Assembly (NCBI RefSeq): GCF_900112795.1
Contig: NZ_FONA01000005.1
Coordinates: forward strand, 1 to 64,000
DNA length: 64,000 nucleotides
Direction: 5' to 3'
Origin: Thermophagus xiamenensis
GTDB taxonomy: Bacteria > Bacteroidota > Bacteroidia > Bacteroidales > Marinilabiliaceae
Below the pieces are notes generated by a model. It had not been told where the DNA came from. It did not search any database and worked only from the letters and a program-made list of their open reading frames with translations. Below are positions 1 to 7,819 of this stretch, in pieces. Within the stretch, counting starts at the first letter, position 1. Each line of letters begins with the position of its first letter. Both the position numbers and the translations under genes were made by a program.

Positions 1-166
1 GAAGGTTAACCATTTGGGTGAAAATTTAAAATTAAATATCGCCTTTAAAATTAATACTTTCAACACAATTATTAATTCCTATTACATAATCCGGGCTTAT
101 AGGAGAATATTACATTTTTGTGGGAAAGAAAGGATGAATCCTACAATTTTGTAGTTGTGCAAAGGA

Positions 167-197
167 TAAAAAAAAGGCTGTCTTTGCGGACAGCCTT
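167..197 (-). terminator. Rho-independent terminator of the betaine transporter operon
   Basis: Read on the minus strand, a 9-bp perfect stem (AAGGCTGTC/GACAGCCTT on the plus strand, 174-182 and 189-197) with a 6-base loop is followed by a run of eight or more U. It lies just past the stop of the substrate-binding protein gene and ends the four-gene minus-strand operon. Bases 1-166 hold no gene I can recognise. Confidence 0.85.
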
Positions 198-219
198 ATG
201 TCAGTTGTAGAATTGAGTC

Positions 220-1086
220 TTATTCTGCTTTCTTCAACCACCCTTGCACCAAAGCTTTATTTTGTTCTATCCAGGCTTTGGCAGTGGTTTCTTTGTTGTC
301 GGAATCTTCCATTTTTGCCAATAAATCTGCTATTTGAGCATCCGTTAAATGGAAGTTGGTAAAATAATTGGCAGCAAAGGGGTCATCGTCCTTAAATCCT
401 TTTCTGGCATAGGTCTCAACGTGTTCTGTTTCGCCATATACCTTTTGTGGGTCGTCGAGAAATTTTAAATCATACCGGCCAAATTTCCAGTGAGGTGCCC
501 ATCCGGTTACCACAATCCATCTGTTTTCTTTAATGGCTTTGGTCAGTTCCGTTAACATGGCGACACCCGATGAATTTAACTGCTCAAAGTTCAATCCGTA
601 TTGTTCAATGGCCAGCTCGGTTTTGGCAGTGATGCCGGCGCCCTTTTCGATGCCAATAATTTTCCCGTCAAAGCGGTCGGCCACACTGTTTAATTCTTCT
701 ATGGAATTGATGGTGACGTACGATGGAACTACCAAACCTATTCTTGCCTCGTCGATGTTGGTTCCCAGGCTTTCAATCTTATCGGTAAATTTGGCAATTT
801 TTTCCTTATGAGTCACCGGTAACCAGGCATCCATGAAAACGTCAATGTCGCCGTTGGCCAAAGAGGCAAAAACCAGGTCGACAGCTGCATTTTTTAATGA
901 TACGGAATATCCTTCACTTTCCAGAATGCTTTTGGTTACATAGGTCATGGCAACACCTTCGGCCCATCCGTCAACATAGGCTATGGTTATCTCTTTGGTA
1001 TCATCTCCTTTTTTCTTCTGTGATGATGTGCAACTGCTTATTAGCGCCACGATAAGTGCTGCAAAAAATAAATTTTTAAGTTTCAT
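220..1086 (-). CDS. proX/opuAC: Glycine betaine/proline ABC transporter, substrate-binding lipoprotein
   Basis: This is the extracytoplasmic binding protein of an osmoprotectant (glycine betaine/proline-type) ABC importer. The protein has 288 residues. It starts with a lipoprotein signal peptide whose lipobox ends LISSC (Cys19), so it should be anchored in the inner membrane facing the periplasm. The body matches the OpuAC/ProX fold family: an early ITIAYVDGWAEG segment, then FMDAWLPVTHKE and VTGWAPHWKFGRYDLKFLDD, where aromatic residues usually form the quaternary-ammonium cage. It is the last gene of the operon, 13 bp after the permease, and is followed by a strong terminator. A related choline or carnitine preference cannot be excluded. 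Confidence 0.9.
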   Translation of the reverse strand: MKLKNLFFAALIVALISSCTSSQKKKGDDTKEITIAYVDGWAEGVAMTYVTKSILESEGYSVSLKNAAVDLVFASLANGDIDVFMDAWLPVTHKEKIAKFTDKIESLGTNIDEARIGLVVPSYVTINSIEELNSVADRFDGKIIGIEKGAGITAKTELAIEQYGLNFEQLNSSGVAMLTELTKAIKENRWIVVTGWAPHWKFGRYDLKFLDDPQKVYGETEHVETYARKGFKDDDPFAANYFTNFHLTDAQIADLLAKMEDSDNKETTAKAWIEQNKALVQGWLKKAE

Positions 1087-1099
1087 GATAAATTCAGTT

Positions 1100-1978
1100 T
1101 TAGGCTTTTTGTTTTTTGTTAAATATTGATTTTAGTTTTTTCAGGGCTTTGTTGTCGTTTTTTTGGCTAAATGCTTGTGTAATACGGTCAAGAATGATGG
1201 CCAGGATAACCACTGCCAAGCCACTCTCAAAGCCCAGGCCAATGTCCAGGTTGTTAATCCCTTCCAATACTTTTTCGCCCAGACCACCGGCAGCAATCAT
1301 GCCGGCAATTACCACCATCGATAAAGCCATCATAATGGTTTGGTTGACACCTGTAAAAATGGTTTTGGTAGCCAGGGGCAACTCTATCTTAAATAAAATC
1401 TGTCTTCCGGTAGCGCCAAATGCTCTGGCCGCTTCCACTACATCCCGGGGTACTTGCTGTATGCCCAGCGTTGTAAGTCTGACGGCCGGTGGCATGGCAA
1501 AAATAACGGTGGCAAATGCACCGGGAAGCTTCCCGATACTGAAAAACAAAACCGCCGGAATCAGATATACAAACGCCGGCATGGTTTGCATGAAGTCGAG
1601 GATGGGACGTACCACCTTGTTCACGTTGGCATTTTTTGCCGCCCAAATACCTATGGGAATAGCCTGAACCAGGGCAATAAAGGTTGATACAAAAATAAGG
1701 GCAAGCGTCTCTACGGTTTCCACCCAGAAACCAAGCAGATAAATCAATGTTAAGCCCAATGCGGTAAATATGGCTCCGCCCCTACCAACTTTAAAATAGG
1801 CCAGAATAGTCAGCAAAACTATGAAAATATAAAACGGGATACCCAGCATTAACCATTCAAGACCCTCTATAAAACCATTCCCTACATTTTTGATGAAATC
1901 AAATAATCCATCGAAGTTTTCGGTTAACCAGTTTACTGCATATTCAATATATTTTCCTATATCTAAAATTTTTTCCAT
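1100..1978 (-). CDS. proW/opuAB: Glycine betaine/proline ABC transporter permease
   Basis: This is the inner-membrane channel subunit of the betaine importer. It has 292 residues and several hydrophobic segments: roughly residues 45-90, 95-125, 140-165 and 205-265. The permease coupling motif (EAARAFGATGRQILFKIELP, about residues 182-201) docks on the ATPase. The amphipathic N-terminus before the first membrane segment is typical of ProW/OpuAB proteins. It sits 2 bp after the ATPase gene and 13 bp before the binding-protein gene, so the three are almost certainly co-transcribed. Confidence 0.92.
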   Translation of the reverse strand: MEKILDIGKYIEYAVNWLTENFDGLFDFIKNVGNGFIEGLEWLMLGIPFYIFIVLLTILAYFKVGRGGAIFTALGLTLIYLLGFWVETVETLALIFVSTFIALVQAIPIGIWAAKNANVNKVVRPILDFMQTMPAFVYLIPAVLFFSIGKLPGAFATVIFAMPPAVRLTTLGIQQVPRDVVEAARAFGATGRQILFKIELPLATKTIFTGVNQTIMMALSMVVIAGMIAAGGLGEKVLEGINNLDIGLGFESGLAVVILAIILDRITQAFSQKNDNKALKKLKSIFNKKQKA

Positions 1979-1980
1979 AA

Positions 1981-3222
1981 CTATTGTTCTTTTGCCTGTT
2001 CCTTAAGTTCAACAATTTCCTGCTTATCGAAGCGAGTGGCTTCTGTCACCAATGAAATCTGGCTTACCACACCCAACAGTTTGCCCGGGTCTTTGTCGAT
2101 AACCGCTATGGGGGATTTGGTATTGGTAATTAAGGGCAGCATCTCTTCTACCGTGTATTCTGTGTAAACGCGCGGACATTCTGTGGTGATGAATTCTTCG
2201 ATGGTGGGTTTGTTGAGTTTTTTGGCTTCCAACACCTTTTGCAACCAGATGAAACCCATGAAAACGCGGTGTCTGTTAACCACGGGCAGTACCTCAATCG
2301 ATAGTTTATTCATCTTCCGGATAACCATTTCAGGTCCCTCTCTCTCAAGCTGAACTACTGTAGGCTTTTGATTCATTAATGTGCCGGCGGTGATGATTGT
2401 TTTACGGTCCACCTTTTCCACAAAGGCTTCGACATAATCGCTGGCAGGATTTTTAAGAATCTCTTCGGCGGTTCCAATTTGTTCTATAAATCCATCCTTC
2501 ATGATGGCTATTCTGTCGCCGATTTTTATGGCTTCGTCCAGGTCGTGAGTGATGAAGACAATGGTTTTATGCAGCTTGTCCTGGATGTCAAGCAATTCAT
2601 CCTGCATATCCGATTTTATTAAAGGGTCGAGGGCCGAAAAGGCCTCGTCCATCAATAATACTTCGGGATTGTTGGCCAGGGCTCGTGCCAGGCCTACGCG
2701 CTGTTGCATACCACCCGACAGTTGTGACGGCTTTTGGGATTCAAAACCTTCCAGTCCAACGGTTTCTAAGGCTTCCTGTGCCTTTTTTAATCGCAATTCT
2801 TTACTTTCTCCTCTGATTTCCAGGCCAAAAGCCACATTTTCCAACACTGTACGATGAGGTAACAGTCCAAACTTCTGAAATACCATGCTCATCTCGGTGC
2901 GACGCGTATCCAACAGCGCTTCGTTCGATTGTTTGGTGATATTGACATTATTTACAATTACATCGCCCCGTGTTGGTTCGATGAGTCGGTTTAGACAACG
3001 CAGCAAGGTGGACTTTCCACTTCCGGAAAGTCCCATGATGACGAATACTTCGCCGGTTTTTATCTGAAAGCTGGCATTGTTTACCCCTACGGTACATTTT
3101 GTTTTTTCCAGTATTTCAGCTTTGCTGTATCCCTGCTCAAGCATTTTCAGTGCCTGATGTTTATTCTTTCCAAATATTACGGTTAGGTTTTTGACTTCTA
3201 TTTTAATGGTGTCTGTTGACAT
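1981..3222 (-). CDS. proV/opuAA: Glycine betaine/proline ABC transporter ATP-binding protein with CBS domains
   Basis: This is the cytoplasmic ATPase that powers the betaine importer. It has 413 residues. The N-terminal two thirds is an ABC domain with Walker A GLSGSGKSTLL, signature LSGGMQQRVGLARAL, Walker B VLLMDEAFSALD and the H-loop FITHDLDEA. The last 130 residues look like a tandem CBS pair. In the OpuA family this module senses ionic strength and so gates transport osmotically; that role is family knowledge, not visible here. Its length matches ProV-type subunits. It overlaps nothing and lies 2 bp upstream of the permease gene. Confidence 0.93.
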   Translation of the reverse strand: MSTDTIKIEVKNLTVIFGKNKHQALKMLEQGYSKAEILEKTKCTVGVNNASFQIKTGEVFVIMGLSGSGKSTLLRCLNRLIEPTRGDVIVNNVNITKQSNEALLDTRRTEMSMVFQKFGLLPHRTVLENVAFGLEIRGESKELRLKKAQEALETVGLEGFESQKPSQLSGGMQQRVGLARALANNPEVLLMDEAFSALDPLIKSDMQDELLDIQDKLHKTIVFITHDLDEAIKIGDRIAIMKDGFIEQIGTAEEILKNPASDYVEAFVEKVDRKTIITAGTLMNQKPTVVQLEREGPEMVIRKMNKLSIEVLPVVNRHRVFMGFIWLQKVLEAKKLNKPTIEEFITTECPRVYTEYTVEEMLPLITNTKSPIAVIDKDPGKLLGVVSQISLVTEATRFDKQEIVELKEQAKEQ

Positions 3223-3265
3223 TTTGATGTTTTTTTGTTCTTAAATGATGGTTCAAACCTGCCGT

Positions 3266-4498
3266 TTAAAAGTAATATCCGATATTAATGTTAAATCTGG
3301 TCTCCCATTCCAGCTCTTTCATGGGAACAGGAGTGCCTTGTAAATTTTCATCATCAGTATAATATTTGGAGTCAGCATCATCGCTATACAATTGTCCTTC
3401 ACCCAGTCCGGTGCCAAACGATGGGGTCAACCAGGGTTGATTTTTCCCCATGGCAAAATCGACATACGTATAAATATTGCCGGCCGTAATCATGAAGCCG
3501 GGGATGAGATGTTGCATGTCCACAAAGCTATCTTCCAGTTTGTCGGTGTAGGTATAGTCGATATAGGCCTGAACGCTGCTTATAGGACCAAGGTCTACCG
3601 GTATGGTATATCCCAATCCGGCCACATACATCATGGCTTCGGTGGCTACCTGGTAGGGCGTACCGTAGGCCCCCATCTGAATGGTTTTTATCTCTTCTCC
3701 TTCGTCATTCTTCGCGGTATAGTCGTAATATATAACCTCACCTTTAAAATTAAATCCGGAAGCATCGGCCACCACATGTCCTGCAAACGCTTTGGAAGTG
3801 GTCGACTCGTTTAGCACACTATTATAAATGCCCCCGAATTGACTGCTAAATCCAAATTCCAGGTTTTCGTTTAAATGATAGGCAGCCCGCAGATTGAATT
3901 GATTCAATTCCCGATTGGAAGCGCCTTCGGCAGGTACAAAGTCGTAAGAGTAACGGCCCGGACCTGCGTTGCCAAACGAAACGATACCGTCGTAGGAGGG
4001 TCCTTCGGGTTCTGCTTGCCGGAAATAGGCAATGGACAGGTCTAAATTTTCGATACCCGAAATGTCAAATTTTATGCCCATGTCGTAATCATCTTCCAGA
4101 CCTACGTAATAAGGCGCCTGAAACCACCATGAATGCGAGGCATAAGGCGTTATGCCAAAGGGAACCTGACTGACACCCAGTTTCATATAGATGTCGTCGG
4201 ACAGGGCATAACCCAACCAACCCTGCTTCATAAAGTGTGTTCCGAAAGTAGGATAGAAGCGATATTCAAAATTTAGGTCCACACCTTTGGTACGGGCCGT
4301 GACATTTAATCGCCACGTGTCAATAGTGGCTTCCGGTTGTGTTTTGTCTGTTACCCAGCTTTTCGTATAGAAATTGAACCTGACGGCTCCGCCAAATTTT
4401 ACAAAGTCTTCTTTTTCTGTTTTTTCGTCTTGTGCCATGATGTTTAAAACAAAAAACAACATGGCCCCAATGGCTACTAAGATTCTTTTTAACTGCAT
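3266..4498 (-). CDS. Predicted outer-membrane beta-barrel (porin-like) protein leading the betaine operon
   Basis: The protein has 410 residues. It has a cleavable signal peptide (about residues 1-22, ending NIMA before QDEK) and then many alternating amphipathic strands rich in Tyr, Phe and Gly, for example LDLSIAYFRQ and LEFGFSSQFGGIYN. It ends in an aromatic residue (NINIGYYF), the usual C-terminal signal of outer-membrane barrels. I cannot assign a named family. It is the first gene of the unit, 43 bp upstream of the ATPase gene and on the same strand. It may therefore be an outer-membrane channel that admits betaine-like solutes, but that is inference from position. A generic porin is the alternative. 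Confidence 0.7.
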   Translation of the reverse strand: MQLKRILVAIGAMLFFVLNIMAQDEKTEKEDFVKFGGAVRFNFYTKSWVTDKTQPEATIDTWRLNVTARTKGVDLNFEYRFYPTFGTHFMKQGWLGYALSDDIYMKLGVSQVPFGITPYASHSWWFQAPYYVGLEDDYDMGIKFDISGIENLDLSIAYFRQAEPEGPSYDGIVSFGNAGPGRYSYDFVPAEGASNRELNQFNLRAAYHLNENLEFGFSSQFGGIYNSVLNESTTSKAFAGHVVADASGFNFKGEVIYYDYTAKNDEGEEIKTIQMGAYGTPYQVATEAMMYVAGLGYTIPVDLGPISSVQAYIDYTYTDKLEDSFVDMQHLIPGFMITAGNIYTYVDFAMGKNQPWLTPSFGTGLGEGQLYSDDADSKYYTDDENLQGTPVPMKELEWETRFNINIGYYF

Positions 4499-4937
4499 TT
4501 ATATGATTTTTAAATTAAGAATCACTTGGACGTGAGCATCTGAAATACTATCAACAATCGGAGACGGTACTATTTATACAACCGAAATGAATGAATATTG
4601 ACGCTGATAATATTTGTTTTGATGCAAGCAGATTTTCTGCAAAGGTAATAGATTAAGATGAGGATGAAAAAGTTTAAGGGTTTATTATAATTTATTTCCG
4701 ATAATTTAATTGTCGTTTTTGTTTTTTTTTATCCGGTATTTTTTTCGAAAATTATTCTGTTTAAATGATTTTAACGGGCCGAATATTAGGTGTATATGTT
4801 GATTGTTGCGGATGTATATTTTTTTCGGCTGGTGACAAGTAAAACACTATGTGTGTCCTTTTTTGTTTTGGGTAAAACAAAAATCAAATGTTAGTATGGT
4901 AATAGACGTTTTTTTTGTTGGGGAGAATTGAGGGAGG
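4499..4937. promoter_or_regulatory. Intergenic region with a possible minus-strand promoter
   Basis: No gene is visible in this AT-rich 439-bp gap. On the minus strand TACCTTTG (plus-strand 4640-4647) fits the Bacteroidota -7 consensus and would start transcription about 135 nt upstream of the porin gene. No clear TTG lies 19-21 bases upstream of it, so the promoter call is weak. Confidence 0.35.
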
Positions 4938-5399
4938 TTACCCTGTTATTGATAAAAATATGTCTACTTCGGCGTTATTCCAATCTTTGCTTCGTGCATC
5001 ATAAATCTCAAAATCGAAGCCGAATTTACGGTTAATATCCGAATTCCAAATTTGTTTCCATGTTTCGGAGATACAATGTGGCATAACGCCTCTGGCCGTG
5101 AACTTTTGGTATTTCTGGGCCGGGACAATTAATTGGTCCAATCCGGGTGGCGTAACGGTATTCTCAGTAACCTTACACCCTATGAAATAAGCAAATGGCG
5201 ATGTTTCGTCTTTCTCGTAATCGTAATAAACCGCATAAATCTCATCGGATAATTTTTCAGGAATTCTTTCGAAAATTTTCTCAGTTTGAAATTTTTGCCA
5301 TAAATAGCCGCAATCTTTGCCCGATTGGTTGTTTTGATAGGTGGTCTTTCCTTTTAGTTTTAACCCTACAAGTTTGAATTTATCTTTATTAACGACCAT
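4938..5399 (-). CDS. GyrI-like/effector-binding domain protein
   Basis: This 153-residue cytoplasmic protein has no signal peptide. It has the layout of the stand-alone GyrI-like small-molecule-binding domain (the Cass2 and AraC C-terminal effector-binding family): a first strand FKLVGLKLKGKT, a central IYAVYYDYEKDETSPFAYFIG hairpin, the PPGLDQLIVPAQKYQKFTA segment and a final W..IW...FDFEIYD segment. Family members bind hydrophobic cationic ligands or hydrolyse cyclopropanes. No DNA-binding domain is attached. It appears monocistronic, ending about 440 bp from the porin gene. The ligand is unknown. Confidence 0.75.
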   Translation of the reverse strand: MVVNKDKFKLVGLKLKGKTTYQNNQSGKDCGYLWQKFQTEKIFERIPEKLSDEIYAVYYDYEKDETSPFAYFIGCKVTENTVTPPGLDQLIVPAQKYQKFTARGVMPHCISETWKQIWNSDINRKFGFDFEIYDARSKDWNNAEVDIFLSITG

Positions 5400-5516
5400 G
5401 AATGAAGAAAATTTTAATGTGTCATAAAGCCCGGAATAGTATTGGAATTGTTTAAAGAATAAAACATTTAAAGAGGGAAAAGGTTTTTCCAGGTGAGAAT
5501 TTAATAATAGTGAATT

Positions 5517-6023
5517 CTAAACCAAAAAGCAGTTAAAACGAATGCCTGTTTCTTCAATGAATTGAAAATCATTGATGCATTTTATTCCCATATTATCGCA
5601 AACATTGGGTATTTTTATTCTTTTTGAATTTGGGGCAGTTACTTTTTCTTCTTTTGTAACAACAATTGCGTTTTCATCAATAGCATGTGCGATGACCCAA
5701 GGGTCTGCTAATGAACGAGCCCTTGTGCTGTCAACCAGAAATCTATGTTTAGGATTTGCCGAAAAAATATATTTCAAGCATCTCGTGACCGATTCAGTTA
5801 TTGGTGCAATAGGAATATTGCTTGATTTGAGCCACTTTGATAGGTCATCTTCGGTTTTGGTTATTTCTTTTTCAACTTCTTCGGGCAAAAAAATTCTTTG
5901 TTGCCTTCCCAATTCATTTAAAATTTCCCAATAATCGGGGCACAACCTAGGATTATAATATTTTTGCCAAGGCTGAATCAAAACATTTGCATCCAAACAA
6001 TATTTGGTGTGGGTTTCGGACAT
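5517..6023 (-). CDS. DUF4411/PIN-like protein, probable toxin of a TA-like pair
   Basis: This 168-residue protein has the acidic pattern of a PIN-type ribonuclease: Asp11 in YCLDANVLI, Glu51/Glu53 in EEVEKEI, Asp107 in LADPWVIAHA and the following IVVTKEE strand. This pattern is the hallmark of DUF4411. Its start codon overlaps the stop of the upstream HTH-peptidase gene by one base (TAATG), so the two are translationally coupled. Family knowledge says PIN toxins cut RNA. That this one is a toxin is inferred from the fold pattern and the partner gene. No separate small antitoxin is visible. Confidence 0.75.
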   Translation of the reverse strand: MSETHTKYCLDANVLIQPWQKYYNPRLCPDYWEILNELGRQQRIFLPEEVEKEITKTEDDLSKWLKSSNIPIAPITESVTRCLKYIFSANPKHRFLVDSTRARSLADPWVIAHAIDENAIVVTKEEKVTAPNSKRIKIPNVCDNMGIKCINDFQFIEETGIRFNCFLV

Positions 6024-7189
6024 TAATATAAATAAGACTCTAATTTTGAGAATTTGTTAACCTGAACATTTAATAGGTGGCTGGCTAGGGTTGGTTCAAT
6101 CAATCCACCACGAAATGAATCAAGAACAGTTTGAGTAAATAACCGTCCGTTTCGGTTTAGTTGAAGTAAATAATAGCTAGGCCCATTTTTCTTTTTTCTT
6201 TGTTTAGTTTTTTTTTCTTCTTCCTTTTTTAAATAATCTCGGAATTCTGTTTCGGCTTGAATTCTAAATTTTTGGTATTCCATGTCCGACAGAATACCTA
6301 AGGTATGAGCTCTAATTAATAGAGCTAGTAAACTTACGCCAAATTGCTTAGCAATTTGATATGTTTTTTTTAAATCAGTGAATAATTTTGAATCAAAATC
6401 GAGAAACAACTCTTTTGGCATTAATGCATTAGCTGCTACTTCGTTGCAGAATTTTTCTACTGGATGGATCCTGAATTGAGCGGTTTTTTCGGGAATAATC
6501 TCATTCGAGATGCCCGTTTTTGCAATCCAGATGTGAGCCAGTTCATGGACAAGTGTAAATAGTTGCGCTGCGTTCCAATCGTCTGAATTAATAAAAACAA
6601 AAGGAGCATAAGGGTCCGCAATAGCAAATCCTTTCAATTCGTCGGGGTCTATTTTTAACCTCGAATGAATAAAGCTGGTACGAGAAATGAATATTCCATT
6701 TAATTCTGCTGTCTTTATCCATTCTTTAATGGGGTCTGTATCATATTTTGCGGGGGTAACCTTAAGCGTATTTAAAATATCAGATGCTACTAATTGTGGG
6801 TCATCTTTTATTGAATATTTTCCTACAAAAGATAACTTTTTTTCTTTGTTTTCTTTGAAAAAGTCGCTTATCCAACTCTGCTTTTGTTGAATTTCTCTAA
6901 TGATGAAAATAGAAGAGGTTGTAAGTGGTTTTGAACCTGGCCTTCTAAAATCTTGGATCGGTTGAAAATCAAGAGGTATATCAGGCAGGAAGAATATGGC
7001 AAAAGGTCGCCTGTAGGCTTTTGCCAAAATTTGTGCTTGTTTAATTGTGGGTTGGCTGGAGCCAGCTTCCCATTCTCTAAGTTTTTCTACCGGCACAGGA
7101 ATTTTAGCGGCAGCGGTTTCTTCTGTCATCCGTGCCGTTTCTCGGGCCCATTTTAAGACAGAAGGTGTTATATATGCCTTTTGTGACAT
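6023..7189 (-). CDS. HTH (XRE)-ImmA/IrrE family metallopeptidase, probable antitoxin/regulator
   Basis: This 388-residue protein has two parts. Residues 8-62 form an XRE-type helix-turn-helix (VLKWARETARMTEETAAAKI, then EKLREWEAG and PTIKQAQILA). Residues 150-300 form an ImmA/IrrE (COG2856) zinc peptidase with HELAH at 215-219 and a likely third ligand, Glu250, in FCNEVAANALMP. It has a Lys-rich linker near residue 325 and no signal peptide. Peptidases of this type cleave or release repressors, and the HTH suggests it also binds its own promoter. The minus-strand -7 box TAACTTTG (7194-7201) lies only five bases from the ATG, so the message may be nearly leaderless. The DUF4411 gene follows in a 1-base overlap. 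Confidence 0.85.
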   Translation of the reverse strand: MSQKAYITPSVLKWARETARMTEETAAAKIPVPVEKLREWEAGSSQPTIKQAQILAKAYRRPFAIFFLPDIPLDFQPIQDFRRPGSKPLTTSSIFIIREIQQKQSWISDFFKENKEKKLSFVGKYSIKDDPQLVASDILNTLKVTPAKYDTDPIKEWIKTAELNGIFISRTSFIHSRLKIDPDELKGFAIADPYAPFVFINSDDWNAAQLFTLVHELAHIWIAKTGISNEIIPEKTAQFRIHPVEKFCNEVAANALMPKELFLDFDSKLFTDLKKTYQIAKQFGVSLLALLIRAHTLGILSDMEYQKFRIQAETEFRDYLKKEEEKKTKQRKKKNGPSYYLLQLNRNGRLFTQTVLDSFRGGLIEPTLASHLLNVQVNKFSKLESYLY

Positions 7190-7193
7190 AGTA

Positions 7194-7226
7194 CAAAGTT
7201 ATAAAAAAGTAAAATGTAACGAGCAA
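7194..7226 (-). promoter_or_regulatory. Promoter of the HTH-ImmA/DUF4411 pair
   Basis: On the minus strand TAACTTTG (plus 7194-7201) fits the -7 box, and TTG (plus 7224-7226) lies 22 bases upstream. The predicted start of transcription falls at or within a few bases of the ATG at 7189. The -33 part lies inside a partial copy of the dispersed repeat at 7216-7279. Confidence 0.5.
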
Positions 7227-7279
7227 GAACAAAAAGATTTGGCACAATAATAATATGTATAAAAAATAGAGGCAGAAGA
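7216..7279 (+). repeat. Dispersed palindromic repeat, partial copy 1
   Basis: The segment aligns to the left half of the family seen complete at 40681-40787 (AACGAGCA..., AAAGATTTGGCACAATAA..., ATGTATAAA). It then switches to the ATAGAGGCAGAAG tail that is also found at 21127-21165. The right half of the unit is missing. Confidence 0.7.
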
Positions 7280-7314
7280 TTTTTTAGTCATTAGTGTTGG
7301 TGCTGCAGCAGGTT

Positions 7315-7599
7315 AGCAAGCGTTTAAGATTTGTTACTGCACGCTGCAGCGGCTCAGAAAAAATTCTGAAAACGTCCTGCACGTTGCAGCGAGTCGGCTA
7401 ACGTTTAAGATTTGTTCCTGCACGTTGCAGCGAGTCAGCTAACGTTTAAGATTTGTTCCTGCACGCTGCAGCGAGTCAGCTAACGTTTAAGATTTGTTCC
7501 TGCACGCTGCAGCGAGTCAGCTAACATTTAAGATTTGTTCCTGCACGCTGCAGCGCGTCGGAAAATTCTCTGAAAACATGCTGCACGTTGCAGCGTCTC
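7315..7599. repeat. Seven-unit tandem array, 40/41-bp period
   Basis: Units start at 7315, 7356, 7396, 7437, 7478, 7519 and 7560. Five units are 41 bp and contain GTTTAAGATTTGTT or a one-base variant. Two units (7356 and 7560) are 40 bp with a different 5' half (AAAATTCTCTGAAAA type). All share the 3' core TGCACGYTGCAGCG, which holds the perfect palindrome CGCTGCAGCG in most units. The three central copies are nearly identical. The array fills the gap between the toxin-antitoxin-like pair and typA. It is not a CRISPR because there are no unique spacers. Confidence 0.9.
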
Positions 7600-7773
7600 G
7601 GAAAATTAATTGCACAATACCTCTTATTGCAATCAATCGTTAAATGAATGTAATATACCGCCGATGGATTGACAATTGTTATGCATTTTTCTAATATGAC
7701 AAAACTTACGGTGCCTGATTCATTGAAAGACAGACAGAAGTTAAACAAATTTAACAGCATAATTGCTTATCTT

Positions 7774-7806
7774 TTGTTCGTGGTGTGTTTAAAAAGCCTA
7801 ATTTTG
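7774..7806 (+). promoter_or_regulatory. Promoter of typA
   Basis: TTG at 7774-7776 and TAATTTTG at 7799-7806 fit the Bacteroidota sigma-A-type promoter, with a spacer of 22, slightly long. The transcript would start about 10-15 bases before the typA start codon. Confidence 0.5.
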
Positions 7807-7819
7807 CAGCCTGTTTTAA

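Noticed and set aside
1116-1667. 183-codon plus-strand frame opposite the betaine permease
   Set aside because: It is the antisense of conserved membrane segments, with biased composition and no start signal.
7315-7599. CRISPR array
   Set aside because: The units are near-identical over their full 40/41 bp, with no unique spacers and no cas genes in the window. It is a plain tandem repeat.
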